Of a stretch of 64,000 nt of DNA, positions 13,710-26,100 are shown in pieces. Under the pieces are notes generated by a model. It had not been told where the DNA came from, did not search any database, and was given only the letters and a program-made list of their open reading frames with translations. Numbering within the stretch: the first letter of the stretch is position 1; each line of letters starts with the position of its first letter. This stretch comes from Mugil cephalus (lineage: Eukaryota > Chordata > Actinopteri > Mugiliformes > Mugilidae), in assembly GCF_022458985.1 (NCBI RefSeq), contig NC_061786.1, positions 7,034,001-7,098,000 on the forward strand. The letters are read 5' to 3'. A program made the position numbers and the translations under genes.

Positions 13710-14861
13710 TTAGACTCACAGCATTCACAACCTCACAGTCACGGCAACGATTCGTCACATACCAGACAGATATTCGCCGCAGGCTGTGACACAGTAACGC
13801 GGCACAAACTGCAAGGTAAATTCTGCTCTGCGTGGAGCTAAGGTTGGGGTGTGGCTGCTGACAGAGCAAAGTCTTTCATGTCTAATAGTTTTTCCATCAC
13901 AGACTAAATAAAACAGACCACTATTGTAGTCTCCTAAAGAGACTAAACAACATGGACAAAGGCAGCCGGAGGCATGAAAACCTGACGTCTCTAGGTGTCT
14001 TTCAAGCACAACAGCTGACGGGGGCTCGTTTTTCTCTTTAAAAGTACTCACTTGGAGACCCACATCTCTCCTCATCCCCCACTCTTCTCACACACACACA
14101 CACACACACACACACCACTTCTCATGCTTCCTGCGAAAAAGTGCTGACTACGTAAAGGAGATAAGAACAAAACCCCCAGGAGAAGAGTCACCGCCAGCTG
14201 TAAGAGTTCCCCCCTCTTTTGGCTTACTGTTGATGAGCACCCTCTAGTGGTAGCCAGCGGCTGGCATCTCTCCTCAAATCTGCATCCTTGAACCCTCACT
14301 GTGCCTCTTTACCAGCCAACAGCTGCAGCAAACCGCAGCTCTGCCACAGGGTGTGACTGCAGGACCCAGATGGGGTGAGCAGCGAGCATTGGGGAAGGGG
14401 GTGAGGCGGCTTTTTGTGGGCCGCCTAAGGGGGTCCACCACAGTCCCCTATCTCTCCACCACAGTAGCCACCGAGCCCCGGAGAGAGAAAGCCAAACTAC
14501 CACATTTTAATGAGGGCTAAAATAAACAATGCGAGCACACAAATATCCGCCCTGACTGGTTGACTGGAGGCACTGGAGCGGCGCAGATAAGCTGGGCTGT
14601 TACTCGGTGGTCTGGGGGCCGATGGGGTGGGCTGGTGCCACAATCGTTTGCACTGTGAGCTGCATCACAGCGATAGACCCTTACAGTGCCCAGGCAAAGT
14701 GAGACAGCTGTGGAGTCAAAATGGAAGGCAGGCTCTGAAAAAAGGTCTCGCCAAAATTTTCTCCCGAAATAATTTGAATAGGTTTATGCTCCTCCCCAAA
14801 AACAAAGGAGGGGAGTGGAATTTTTATTATCTTTCAACTATATGTGCAAATGAACTGCGAC

Positions 14862-14970
14862 TACACCACCAGTCAAAAGTTTGGACACACCTTCTCATTC
14901 AGTGTTTTTTCTTTATTTTTGCTACTTTCTACATTGTACATACTGAAGACATCAAACATATAAAGCAAGT
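14862..14970. mobile_element. remnant of a Tc1-like DNA transposon end
   Basis: Contains CCAGTCAAAAGTTTGGACAC followed by ACCTTCTCATTCAGTG, which I recognise as the terminus of a fish Tc1-like repeat family. Only this end is present, and the next element (14971-15774) abuts it. The identification rests on memory of the repeat. Confidence 0.5.
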
Positions 14971-15774
14971 TACACTCACTCGCCACTTTATTAGGTACCT
15001 GTTCAATTGCTTGTTAACACAAAGAGAATAAACACTATTTGTGTCAATTCAGTGCATTTAGGCGTGTAGAGGAGATCAAGGCAACTTGCTGAAGTTCAAA
15101 CCGAGCATCAGAATGGGGAAGGAAGGAGTATTTCTGAAACTGCTGATCTACTGGGATTTTCACTCACAACCATCTCTAGGGTTTACAGAGAATGGTCCAA
15201 AAAAGAGAAAATATCCAGTGAGCGGCAGTTGTGTGGATGAAAATGCCTTGTTGACGTGAGAGGTCAGAGGAGAATGGGCAGACTGGTTGGAGATGATGGA
15301 AAGGCAACAGTAACTCAAAAAACCACTCGTTACAACCAAGGAACGTGTCCAACGTCCAACCTTGAAGAAGATGGGCTACAGCAGCAGAAGATCACACCGG
15401 GTGCCACTCCTGTCAGCTAAGAACATTAAACTGAGACTACAGTTCACACAGGTTCACCAAAACTGGACAACAGAAGATGACGAGTGACGAGTCATGATTT
15501 CAGCTGCGACATCCAGATAACAGGGTCAGAATTTGATGTAAACAACATGAAAGTATGAATCCATCCTGCCTTGTATCAACAGTTCAGGTTGATGCTGCTG
15601 GTGGTATAATGGTGTAGGGGATATTTTCTTGGCACACTTTGGGAACAAATCTCTGAGGAATGTTTCCAATACCTTGTTGAACGTATGCCATGAAGAATTA
15701 AGACAGTTCTGAAGGCAAAGGAGAGTCCAATCTTTCACTAGTAAGGTGTACCTAATAAAGTGGCCAGTGAGTGC
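14971..15774 (+). mobile_element. internally deleted Tc1/mariner element (about 0.8 kb)
   Basis: The ends are inverted copies. The left reads TACACTCACTCGCCACTTTA and the right ends AAGTGGCCAGTGAGTGCA, so the flanking TA on the right has probably mutated to CA. The interior matches the Tc1 transposase gene of a common fish family in pieces. The start region with ATGGGGAAGGAAGG is followed by an abrupt jump (near 15127) to the helix-turn-helix region. A second jump near 15640 skips most of the catalytic domain and lands on the gene's 3' end. Full-length relatives are about 1.2 kb or more, so this copy cannot encode a transposase. Confidence 0.85.
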
Positions 15775-16034
15775 ATGTAATAAACTGATATAATGTAGAA
15801 TGAACTGTCCAACAGATTATATAATGTCATAAATGTGATTTTTCTACAAATACAACAATAAAATGCTGCTTCAACATTAATTCATCCGGATTAATTGTAT
15901 AATAAGTACTAACATTTACTAATTTCAGTGTTTTTTGATAATAATTTAATATCTACTTTTACTCACTGGGACTGACCACTTTACTTACTTATAGTTACAC
16001 TTGAAACGCATTTTCAGTGTGTTATGAAAGCCAC

Positions 16035-16037
<3 letters not shown>
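15775..16037. repeat. probable degenerate teleost interspersed repeat
   Basis: AT-rich sequence with ACTTTTACTCACTGGGACTG and ACTTTACTTACTTATAGTTAC-like words resembles the widespread ACTTTTACTTAAGTA-type teleost repeat. Divergence is high and the limits are guesses. Confidence 0.3.

Positions 16038-16084
<47 letters not shown>
16038..16084. repeat. (TA)n microsatellite, about 24 units
   Basis: Pure TA alternation over 47 bp, next to the transposon remnants. Confidence 0.95.
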
Positions 16085-16092
<8 letters not shown>

Positions 16093-18983
16093 ACAAAGAA
16101 GGCAGTGTTAGATATATTCTTGTCACGGTATTTGAATGGAAAGCTAATGACAGATGTCTGCACTTGAGAAATGTCGACATCTGGGTGAACCAAAGCTTTA
16201 AAGCACACCTCCTATTGATATTTATTGCATCTGAAGGCCAAATATACAGTAAGGAATACTCTCGAGTTTCACGCTTTCCTCCAGCGTGCCACTCTGCATC
16301 GCTCTCAGCGCACTGATGTTATTTCCAGGGCTAACAGTGTGTATAGAGTAACTTGCCACCAGACTGAAAAAAAAAATAAATAAATAAAAATCCACCGTTG
16401 CTGCCAAAAAAACAAGATGATGGGTCAGTGACAAGCTCGTACGTCTCGAATGCGTTTGGCAAGAAAAACGCACCTTGTTGGAGGATCAACATATGTCTGC
16501 GCTCTTTTGCTAAACAGTCGCAGGCGGCGTTGCGTTGTGGAGGACATGCCAACATATTTTCTGGATAAAGGCCAGCGTTGCTGAAGATGCGAAGATGCTG
16601 AAGATAAATGGCGTGTGTAAACATAATGGGGGGGCTGCGAGGTCTTCCATTCTGACAAGGAATGCCTGAACTCCACCGCTAGCCAACGACAACAACAACA
16701 ACACAGCGTGTGGTCTGTGCCAGGCTGGCAGCGGCTGTGTTTTCACTTCTGCTGCCTGGCTCCGATTGGCTCATCAGCTGCTGCTCGGTGGAGTCGCCAC
16801 TTTCGGCCATTCTGGTTTATTAACGACCGCCCGTTCAGTCGCCACGCACCGATATGGCATCACCCAAACCTTTCAAAGACAGCAGGGAATCATACAGGGG
16901 GTAACTAACGGCCTGAATTACAGTTGCATTCCATTCATGTGTCCCAGCGCCGAGCGGATCATTCAAGGTCACACCTGAGTGGAATAAAACCGCGATTAAA
17001 ATTTCATTTCAGCCACACAGGCGTGCTGTTTTACAGCGTGTTTACACAGCTAAGACGTCCTATTTAGGTGTGCCTGAATGTTGTAACTGAAAAATAGGAA
17101 ATGCATACTTTCATAACCACATCATTACCATTATGGTAATCTCCACATCCTACGGTGTTTAGTGCTCCTTAGCCTTTTGGCTAGATATCTAGGCCTCACA
17201 AGTTGCCACAAGAAAAAAAAAAAAAAAAAAAAGCAGACAAACAATGTTTAAGTTATGTCATTTTCTTTCAGCTATGCCGCAATATATTTTTTTAATGAAA
17301 TGAAGAATAAGAGAAGGTAGCACCACAGTTACATACAATATGCTGGAAGGTGTGCGAGGCTTAAAGCTCTTTCTGTTGTTATGTTCTGACTGGACTGCTT
17401 TAATTAAACTGCAAATCAATCGTCAATCATCAAAGCTGCAATGGACCAGAGGGTAAAGGGGTTAAAATAATGATAGACGATATCACAAAATATGGGAGCT
17501 AGTGGGGAAGTATTTCATATAATATATATAAAGTGGGAAATGAAGAGAAAACGAAAGGCAAGAAGAAGAAGTGAAAAAGAGGAAAGAGAAGAAAGGGGCT
17601 ACTACGACTGCTCATAAATTGCCATCTAGCATGTCTGTCCCCTAAAACTATTAGAAAGCTCAACATAGAAATGATTCATCCTTTCCATTAATTGAATATT
17701 TCGGTGACGCATATTCTTCTTGTAGCCTCAAATGGTCTGCATGGCCCTGTGCTGTGGCTGTCAATCAGCACAGAAAATCAAATACAAACAGACCTACGGC
17801 CACATCAAATGTCAGGTGCACAGAGTCCATATGCAAAGAAGGTTTTTCACACATTGTAGACCCAAAACCCAGTTGGGATATCACTGTGTACCCTTGAGCG
17901 AGCTACTTTACCAGTGTAAATATTTAGTCAGCTGTATAAATGGCTGTTGTGTAAAACCTGCAAACTGAACTGGCAGCGCAGAGAAAGGGTCCACGCCAAA
18001 GAGGAACGGCTGCGCCGAGCTACCGAGGAGTGGAAAGTACAAAGCTGATTGAATTACCCGTTAAAAGAGAACGCGCAAATGCACAAAATAAAAAAAAGCA
18101 TGTTTATGGGATTAAAGACGCCGCATCACAGCACGTCCAGAGGTTCCTGCTCACTGCAACAAAGGAGGATCCACGGAAATGTATGGAAATGTGACGTGTG
18201 CGTGTCTCCATGGCTGCTGACTTGTTGGCTCCCTCTCATGGTGTGTAATATAGCCCTTGCTCTTTCCACACACAAACACACACACACGCTAACCGCAACC
18301 TAACCTAAAATCTCAAACCCTCAAACAGTCGGTCCAAACGTGAGAACCAGCCAAAAGTCCTCGCTTTTGCAAAGACGTCTCAGTCTAAAAGTCAAATGGG
18401 TCCTCACAAGGATAGAGGTAGACACGGACATCACACACAGACACAGACAGAGTCAACATGTTTGAGAAACAGCGCTCGGCCCCACCTTCATTACCCAATT
18501 ACGCTAATACATTCGCCCGGCGTGTAATGATTGTGTGGTCTGAATGATAGCCAGGATTGTTGTGTTGGTTCTTACTTCATATTGACGCACACATAGACAT
18601 ACACACACACACACACATGCGTATCTGTCTGTTTGCGTCTGGGTGGATTTCTTCTCTGTGAATTACAAGTGGAGACCGTGCCTCGGTGTTTGCCAGTGAG
18701 CAGGGAGCAGAGAATGTCTGAGGCTGAAACATGACACTTTAATGATCTGGAGAGCATCCAAATACTGAACGCCCCCACACCTTTTTCTTTCCTCCTCTTG
18801 CGAAACTTTGGCTCGGCAGAATAGACTTGTTTGTGCTTCAGAACAGTAGGGAACTGGCTGAAAAACATCCCTGAGCTTACTGCAAGAGGGTGTCTTTAGG
18901 GCGGAGGTGGAGCCCACACTGGGTGGACACCCACATGAGACATTCCTTGCAGAGACAGAGCTGTAAACAAACATTCTTTGGCA
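16085..18983. other. non-coding DNA, nothing coding recognised
   Basis: High-complexity sequence with a few CA tracts (about 18260-18290, 18600-18616), a poly-A run (17211-17232) and the U2-like fragment noted separately. No reading frame resembles a protein family. Confidence 0.55.
17162..17232 (+). pseudogene. possible truncated U2 snRNA retrocopy with poly-A tail
   Basis: GCTCCTTAGCCTTTTGGCTAG at 17164-17184 resembles the conserved 5' end of U2 snRNA (GCTTCTCGGCCTTTTGGCTAA). Homology fades after about 30 bases and a poly-A run follows at 17211-17232. TGTTTAG before and TGTTTAAG after could be a weak target-site duplication. This is short and could be chance. It is not a functional U2 gene. 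Confidence 0.3.
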
Positions 18984-19225
18984 CAGGGGTTCCCAAACTT
19001 TTACTGTATTTCTGTCTCGGTGACATGCACATAAATTAACAGCGGTGCCAAGCAAGAAGGCCGATATAAAATATTTTCCTATTTGGATGAGAGCTTCCTT
19101 CATCCAGTACCTTGTAGGTATTGTGTTTTCCTTTAGGACTGGGAGCAAAATTTAAATTTCATTTGACTGTGGAGCTCAAAAGGGTCACTGAGGCCTCAGG
19201 GCCCTTCTTTGGGATCATTAGCCTG
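18984..19225. mobile_element. possible hAT-like non-autonomous element
   Basis: Begins CAGGGGTTCCCAAACTTTT, a common hAT-type terminus. It ends TTTGGGATCATTAGCCTG, an imperfect inverse of the start (TCCCAAA / TTTGGGA). I found no clean 8-bp target duplication, so the right boundary is tentative. Confidence 0.4.
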
Positions 19226-19690
19226 TGTTAAAAAAAAAAGGTAAAATATGACTAAATGGACTTGTAATGATTGGTCCTAAAACTAGCACAATATATAGCA
19301 CAAACTGTTTATGTATATCAAAGGAAAGAGAGGGGACAGGTGCATGGAAGACATTTGTTAGAGCAGAAAATGTTAAATAACAAAATGAATCACAGCTGGA
19401 TTTCCTGTAACTTGTCCAGTGCACACTGGTTCACTGTCACAGCCATTCAGAAATTGTCTAAAATGGTATATTTTTTGTTGGTGTGTTTCAACCATTTAAG
19501 GGATGAATTTCCAATTTCCATCTCAGATCATTTGCTTTCCTTTAATTGTGATGATGTATCATATTACATTTTTTGAGTTGAAGTGTGAATTCACGGACCC
19601 CAGTTAGAACAGCCTTCAGCGCAGTGAGGACTAATGGTGATCCGTCGTAAATACACAAATAAATAGTGTAGTGGCTGGACAGAGACATTG

Positions 19691-20408
19691 TTAAAGAGGC
19701 CATATTATGCTCACCAAAAGTTTGAACATTTCATTTAGGGGATCTACAAAAATAGGTTTACATTTTTTTTTTAAGTCCAAAAGAGCATTAATTAGCTCAT
19801 ACTGTCCGTTGGTGCAGCTCTTCTTTATCCTCTGGCTAAAATGCTCAGTTTTAGCTACTGTCTCTTTAAGGCCCAAAAAGCCCCATGCTTCTCTGATTGG
19901 TTAGGTGGCTCCTACCTTTTCTACACTGTGGCCTGGCTCAGTTTTGACAATTTTCTCTCAGACCAGTATGAACCATGTTCAGGTGTAAATAGTTATTTAA
20001 GAAGCCTAGCATCATATCATTCTGTCACTTTCACATATGAACATATTCAAACATTTCAACTCACCAATATCACTGGGATCACTTCCTTGCAGCAAGATGT
20101 CCCCTGCGATGGGTGATGGGAGACAGCAGCACCCCAAGTGTATATTCCTCGGTTTAGCTTTGGTTCACTGCAGAAATCCTCATCTCACAGAGCAGATTGC
20201 AGATGATGGGAAGTGGAACATTTAAATATCATTTATGGTTTTCCCAAGACTTTCAGGCAGGATTTTGATCCAGAATGCCAAAATAAATATTTTGGCAAAT
20301 GAACTTTTCAACAAAGCCAAAAACAGCCCTTCCTAACTAATGCTGTGGATGTTGTTCAACATAGTGCTGCCCATTTGCAGTCCCCAAAGTTGCAGTATGC
20401 CTCTTGAA
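19691..20408. mobile_element. non-autonomous DNA transposon / teleost interspersed repeat
   Basis: Begins TTAAAGAGGCCATATTATGC and ends GCAGTATGCCTCTTGAA, which are imperfect inverted ends. Internal sequence (ATAGGTTTACATT, AGCTACTGTCTCTTTAAGGCCC, TCTGATTGGTTAGG) matches a repeat I recognise as very common in fish genomes. There is no coding capacity. Family assignment beyond this is not possible without a library. Confidence 0.6.
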
Positions 20409-21369
20409 GGTATTTATCATTTTCTCCTGGAGTTACAAAGTTTGTTTAACGAGTTGAATATAAGGTTTGTGTAACCACTTCTCAGGTGTGCCGCTCATGT
20501 TGACTTTTTCTCTAAAAGAAATCTCTGTAGCGTCTCAAAAACCGTGACCAGTGAGCTCCCTCTTGTGGTGAGGCGAGGTGTCGCACGGATAATTGTTTTT
20601 TCAAGTTCAGTGAAATGACTGGACATTAGTACATTAGAATATTGTATGTTTACTGTTAAGGCTGTGTTGCTGGTAACTAATGCATTGCTGCTCAGTGCCG
20701 GTTTCGGGGATCGGCCCACAATGCTGTGCTGTGACGTTTGGGTGTCTGCCTCCTGGCTGGCACGCATGTGAAAATGTATGTGATTATAAAAAATAATCAT
20801 ACATAAACAAAGACAACGTGCTGAAACAAGTTATTCTAATGAATTTGTTCCATATACTAATCCGGTGTTGCTGGATTCTTGACCTCTTTATATTTCTTTT
20901 CTTCCTCAAAACGCATTGGGAGTAGATGAAGTTGAGCCAGAATTAGAATTTCTTCTACTCAGGGGTCATATGACAGAAAAACAACACTGATATTTTTGCA
21001 GGTGTTTCATTATTAACGTGAAGGCAACTCCAGAGTTGAGGCGCTTAGGGTCCTTACTCAGTCTCATGGACTTCCTAAGCTAATGGAGCTGCCATGAAGA
21101 CGGAGCAACTGAAAACAATGTGGTTAAAAGCTCAAGGTACAAGAAAGCCGAGACCGATGCTGAGAATTTCACACATTGAAGGCAGTTAAAGACTCTCTTC
21201 TCTACTGGTATAATTAAAATAAAACCTTAGACGTTAGGTCTTTGCCTATTGTTAATAAAGTCATGTGGGAAATATGTTTTGGTTTATAATATTAATGTTG
21301 GATATCTGGAAATGTGACATATGAATGTGAGCGGCAACCCAATCCCTTACTGTGAAAGACAAAAACACA
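20409..21369. other. non-coding DNA left of the clic4 3' end
   Basis: No gene and no clear repeat recognised. This is moderately AT-rich unique-looking sequence. Confidence 0.5.
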
Positions 21370-21374
21370 AGTCA

Positions 21375-23146
21375 GAGTGCCAAATAGATATTTATTTCAA
21401 TTCAGTCAATATTGTTAAAAAAAAAAAAAAAAAAAAAAGGATGACATAGCTTGGATATTTTCCTTGTACAACTGTGTACAACATGTACACAATCACACTG
21501 TAGATTAATGATCTCTTTAAAAAAAAAAAAACAAAAAAAAAAAAAACACCTTCCTGCAAAACGTCTGCAGAGAAAACAAGTAAGGCAAATAGGAGATGGT
21601 TTATCTGGAGTTTATACCCAAGCAGGCAAGATTTTTTATTTTTTTTCGAAATGCTTCGATTTTACACATTGTAACCTGTGCAATGAAAACAAATATTTAC
21701 AATTCCTTTTTTTTTTCATATCAGATTTGCTTCATAACAAATACAAAAACATGGCAAATGGGACAAAACAAAACAGGTTTTGTTTCATCCGCACTAAAGC
21801 ACTTTTTGGAGCTACTGTATCATTACATACACTGGCTACCTCAGAGTTCGACCTACGCACAGAAGAGAAGGTGGAATTTGAACCATTGCTACTCAATTGG
21901 TTTTCCTCATAAATATCTTTAGTGTCGCTTTTTCCTGGTGCCCCGCTGCACAGTAGTGTCTCCCGTTGTGTATGTTAAAGAGCCAGTAAGTGTGTGTAGT
22001 ATATCTCTTTGACGTCACTAGTTTACAGCCAATCCACAGTGAGACCAGAATAATGTGCCTTGCTTTGGTCCATGGCGTCAAATCCAAACAACCGCTACAA
22101 TCAGAAAGAAAGTGAAGAGTTCCTTCATGTGGACATGAGAAGAGTCAGCATGTCATCGTTTAAATGAACATTTTCTATGGCAATGTGGTGATTTATAAGA
22201 AAAAGGCCATTTCAGAAATCTATACATCCTTTGACATGTCTGTGAGCTACATACATATTAATCGTTTTTTTTTTGTTGTTTTTTTTTTTAGACCTCAGGG
22301 TTCATTTCTCCTGAGATGCTGCCTCTGCAGACAGTACAGGACATTTCCTACAATCCTACTGAGCTGAGCTACAAGACCAATTGCCCGTTTGAGGCAACGA
22401 GGGAGTCAGAGCACGGATATCAGGTAGCTTTACCTGCACTTAACAATTACTTTGATTTATTTCTAACAGCTCAACATTGAAATAAAACATCTCTCACTTG
22501 ATATGTCGACCACTTAGGTTTGGATTACCAACTCGTCAAATACTTGAGCCAAAAACAAAACGACAAAAAAAAAAAAAAAAAAACACTGAAGCTTCAACAC
22601 TGTTTACAACATCTCTTAATAAGCCAAAAGACAGAAAAAAAGCTTCTCAGTGTCATTTTAGAGAAAACCAAGATAGAGTTATGTCAATCTTAAACAGAAC
22701 ACAGAAAGATAACAGCTTGTGAGCTTTCCCCCCCCGCATACAGAGAGAGAAAGTCAGCGTGAAGGTCACTTGTCAGAGAGCGTCTTATGAGGCTCCCAAC
22801 ATCAATAAGCACTGATACACATGTCTGGCTGCTTCTTCATCGTCTCGCCTTCACATCTCAACATTCATCGGCAAATGAAAAATGACAGCGACTAATGATA
22901 AAAAGGTGGAACGGGGGGGGAGGGGTGACCGTTTGAGAGTCAACTAAAGAGGCCTTCATAATGATGAAGAAGGGTTCATGCATTTGGGTTCGCTCTAGAA
23001 GAGGAGAGAAGGAAAAGAAGTCCAGAGTTTTTTCTTTCTCGCGAATAAGCACATCAGTCCTGGTGCTGAGGAAGGGGGGAGGTGTAGGGGAGTGTAAAGA
23101 GAGGGGGGGGAGGTTACGGAGGCGAGGGACGGGGAGCGGTGCTCGC
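21375..23146 (-). other. clic4 3' untranslated region
   Basis: Non-coding sequence between the clic4 stop and the first good polyadenylation signal on the minus strand (AATAAA at 21391-21396). It contains poly-A/T runs (21417-21438, 22563-22582). The extent is inferred; the human gene also has a long 3' UTR. Confidence 0.55.
21391..21396 (-). promoter_or_regulatory. candidate polyadenylation signal for clic4
   Basis: AATAAA on the minus strand, about 1.75 kb beyond the clic4 stop codon, in an AT-rich context. Confidence 0.5.
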
Positions 23147-26100
23147 TTATTTGACCAGCCTCTTGGCCACGTCTGCGTAGGCGATCTCGATCTCCTTGTC
23201 GCTGGGGCAGGTGTTGGTGAACTCTTCGTGCGTGTAGGCGACGTTCAGGTACTTCCAGATGGCCGTCATCTCTTTGGGGATGTCGAAGCCTCGGTACTTC
23301 TTAGCCACCACCTGGAGGAGTGGATGGGAATCGTAAGTCATACGCTGCAATTATGTCTAAATTAGCTGCACATACACAGCAGAGCACATGGAAACAGATT
23401 ACAAGTTTACAGTTTGTGTATCGTTGCACTGGATGTGACAAATCTACCCCACATGGGAAAATCATTTTCCTACATTTGACCTACACAGTAATGCGTACAC
23501 TCTAGTGAGCTATTAACCAATAACTGGAAAACCCTTTGATGATGGAAATAATGATGTTGTATTGTGATCCTGAACATGTTGCTCATGGCATCAGTTCATT
23601 TTTTTTTTTTAACCTTAGTGCTGGTAGACGGCCAGAAGAACTGCAAAACAATGGTTCATTTATAAAATGCACCTTGCACACAGACACAGGTGTATTCATT
23701 TATTCTGGGAACAACCATTTCAATTTAACAATAGTTGAAGGTTGTCCCACGCTTACACGTGCAACACAAGATGGGATCTGCGCCCAGCACTGTCTGTACT
23801 CTCTCACACAGTCCTGAGAAGGAGTCTAATTATGTAATTAAGTGAAAATGAATGCGGGTGGGTACCATGAGTGTGGTCTGTTATACCAAGGTGCCACAGT
23901 TTAAATGAAGGCGACTGAATGAATTTAATATGACGACTTGCTCACCTTGACTATGTGCAGCTTGGGCAGCAGGTTACAGTCAGCCAGGGTCATTTCCTCT
24001 CCGTCCAAGAATTTGCGGGTAGACACCTTGACGTCCTCGATGCTGTTGTGGTCGATCTCGTCGGGGAGTGGTGAGCGAAGATACTCATCCAGCTTCTGCA
24101 GTGTCTTCAGCAGCCCACGCTCCAGAGCTGCAAATAGGAACAAAACATGTTACGAAAGTCTAGAAATTAGTTTCGTTTCAGTTTCATGTACTTAGAATTA
24201 GCAGCTACTATGCATGTATACTCTTTTGCCACATGGGGGCAGCATTTCATCAAGTAATATGTACTATGCCATGGTACCGATGTATATCTTTAACACCTGT
24301 ACAGACTAACACAATTTATTACAAGGTGTAAGAGCCTGCTGTTGTAACACACATATTTGACAAATCTAATCACACCACTCCTTGTAAAGAGGGCGTCACT
24401 GGACGGTAAAGGTAATACTTTGTCCCAAGGCCACGTGCATCCATCTATCTGTAGATTATTCATTAACAATTCATTCCACTGTTAGAAAATATGACATGAA
24501 TGCACCCTAGATTTAGTCACGCTAAAGACTTAACCTTACTTTGGGCAGGACTTATCAGTGAACTATGAGATTCAGACCCTGACTCTGTTGACACAGCCCT
24601 GACTTTCACATCCAGACCATATTCACCACGGTTCAATATTTTCCCAAGGTGGAGAACAGTCAACTGAAACAGGGTATCACATTTTTTTTTCTATAAACAT
24701 AGTTTTAGGGAGGCAATTGCACAATTTTTTCCACCCAGGATGTGAGGGGAATTCTAAGATAATAGATTACCTCATTCATACTAATCCAATAATCGTATCT
24801 GTTATTATTGCACTCTTCGTGCATTTCTCTTAAAAAGGTCTGGATTAAACAACAGGAGGCCGGGGGAGGATGAGATTGTGAGGACTAGTTGAGTCTTGGA
24901 AGGGCTGCTGAGTGGTGTTCAGGAAAGCTCCAGGTGGGGTGGAGTGGAGTGGGGGGGCAAGAGGACAGGAGGAGGTAGCAGAACAAAAGAGCAGTGTTCC
25001 ACCAATCAGGACAGGGCTACCAATGTTGCCTAGCGACCAGAGACTCCCTACACAATAGAAATGCTTCTTAACCAGACCTGACCTACCTGTGTGTGTGTGT
25101 GTGTGTGTGTGCGTGCGTGTTAATGTAGATAAAAATATCTTACCCTCATTAGCATCTGGTTTAGAATTCTTGATGAATGCAGAAAACTTGGCAAAGATGT
25201 CCATACCAGCTGTGTTTGACTCAGGGTGTCTTGCGCCCAACTTGATGTACCTGCACACAACACATACAAGTGAACACACATATGTATGAATGAAGAACAT
25301 TCAAAAATGTCCAATAATAACCCTGGACAAAGACAATCTAGGTTATTTTAACTAACGTATTTTTTGTGTTTAAGGATTTAAAATAAAAAATTTTTTTGCA
25401 AATGTGCTTTTTACTTTTTTAACCCGTCAAAGACAAAACAAAGATGATAGATGTATTTCTATCTGCATTAATGTACTGTAAGTTCAGCTTATATTCAGGT
25501 TTTAACTACAAGCATCAATATATCAACTCAAAAACTACTCAGCTTCTGCCACTTACGAGCTATGTGTGATTAATCCGCTGCCATAAATAATCCCCAATAA
25601 ATGTATTATTTCACTTCCAGGAGCTAGAGACAGGCTAGGGAGTCTGCTAGTGTTGAGCACATGACACATTTTGTCCGTTTTGCTCTTGTGTTAATGGAGA
25701 AAAAAAAGAAAAAAAAAAAGAATAGAGCCATCCTTAAGTAAACATCCGTCTTAATTTACATCCAAAAAAGCACTCACAGTGTGAGCTAAAAGCTAAACTC
25801 ATGACAGTGATGCAGCATATGTACTGTGGGCGTGGCAAACGGTTACCACAGGGATGATGAAGCACTCACTTGGGCGGGCAGAGGACATCCTCGAGAAACT
25901 CTTCGATCTTATTGACGTCGGTTTTGACCTCACCGTTGAAGGTGATGAAGGGAGGGTGTGTGCCGGGGGCCAGGTTCTGCAGGTCTGCTGGTTTCCTAGG
26001 AGACGAAACAGAGAGACATCAGTGGACTCATAAGAGCAGACGCAGTCCTGACACTAGCAAAAGTAGAGTTCATCTGAACATATACTAAAAAGGATTGGAA

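Larger units (their letters stand above)
7223..14861. other. non-coding DNA between runx3 and clic4
   Basis: No gene found. It contains a TATC/TA array, CA-rich patches (about 8570-8630, 12376-12394, 13684-13709, 14089-14115) and homopolymer runs (8288-8311, about 9640-9663, 10087-10100, 10874-10893). The rest is high-complexity sequence without recognisable protein similarity in any frame. Confidence 0.6.
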
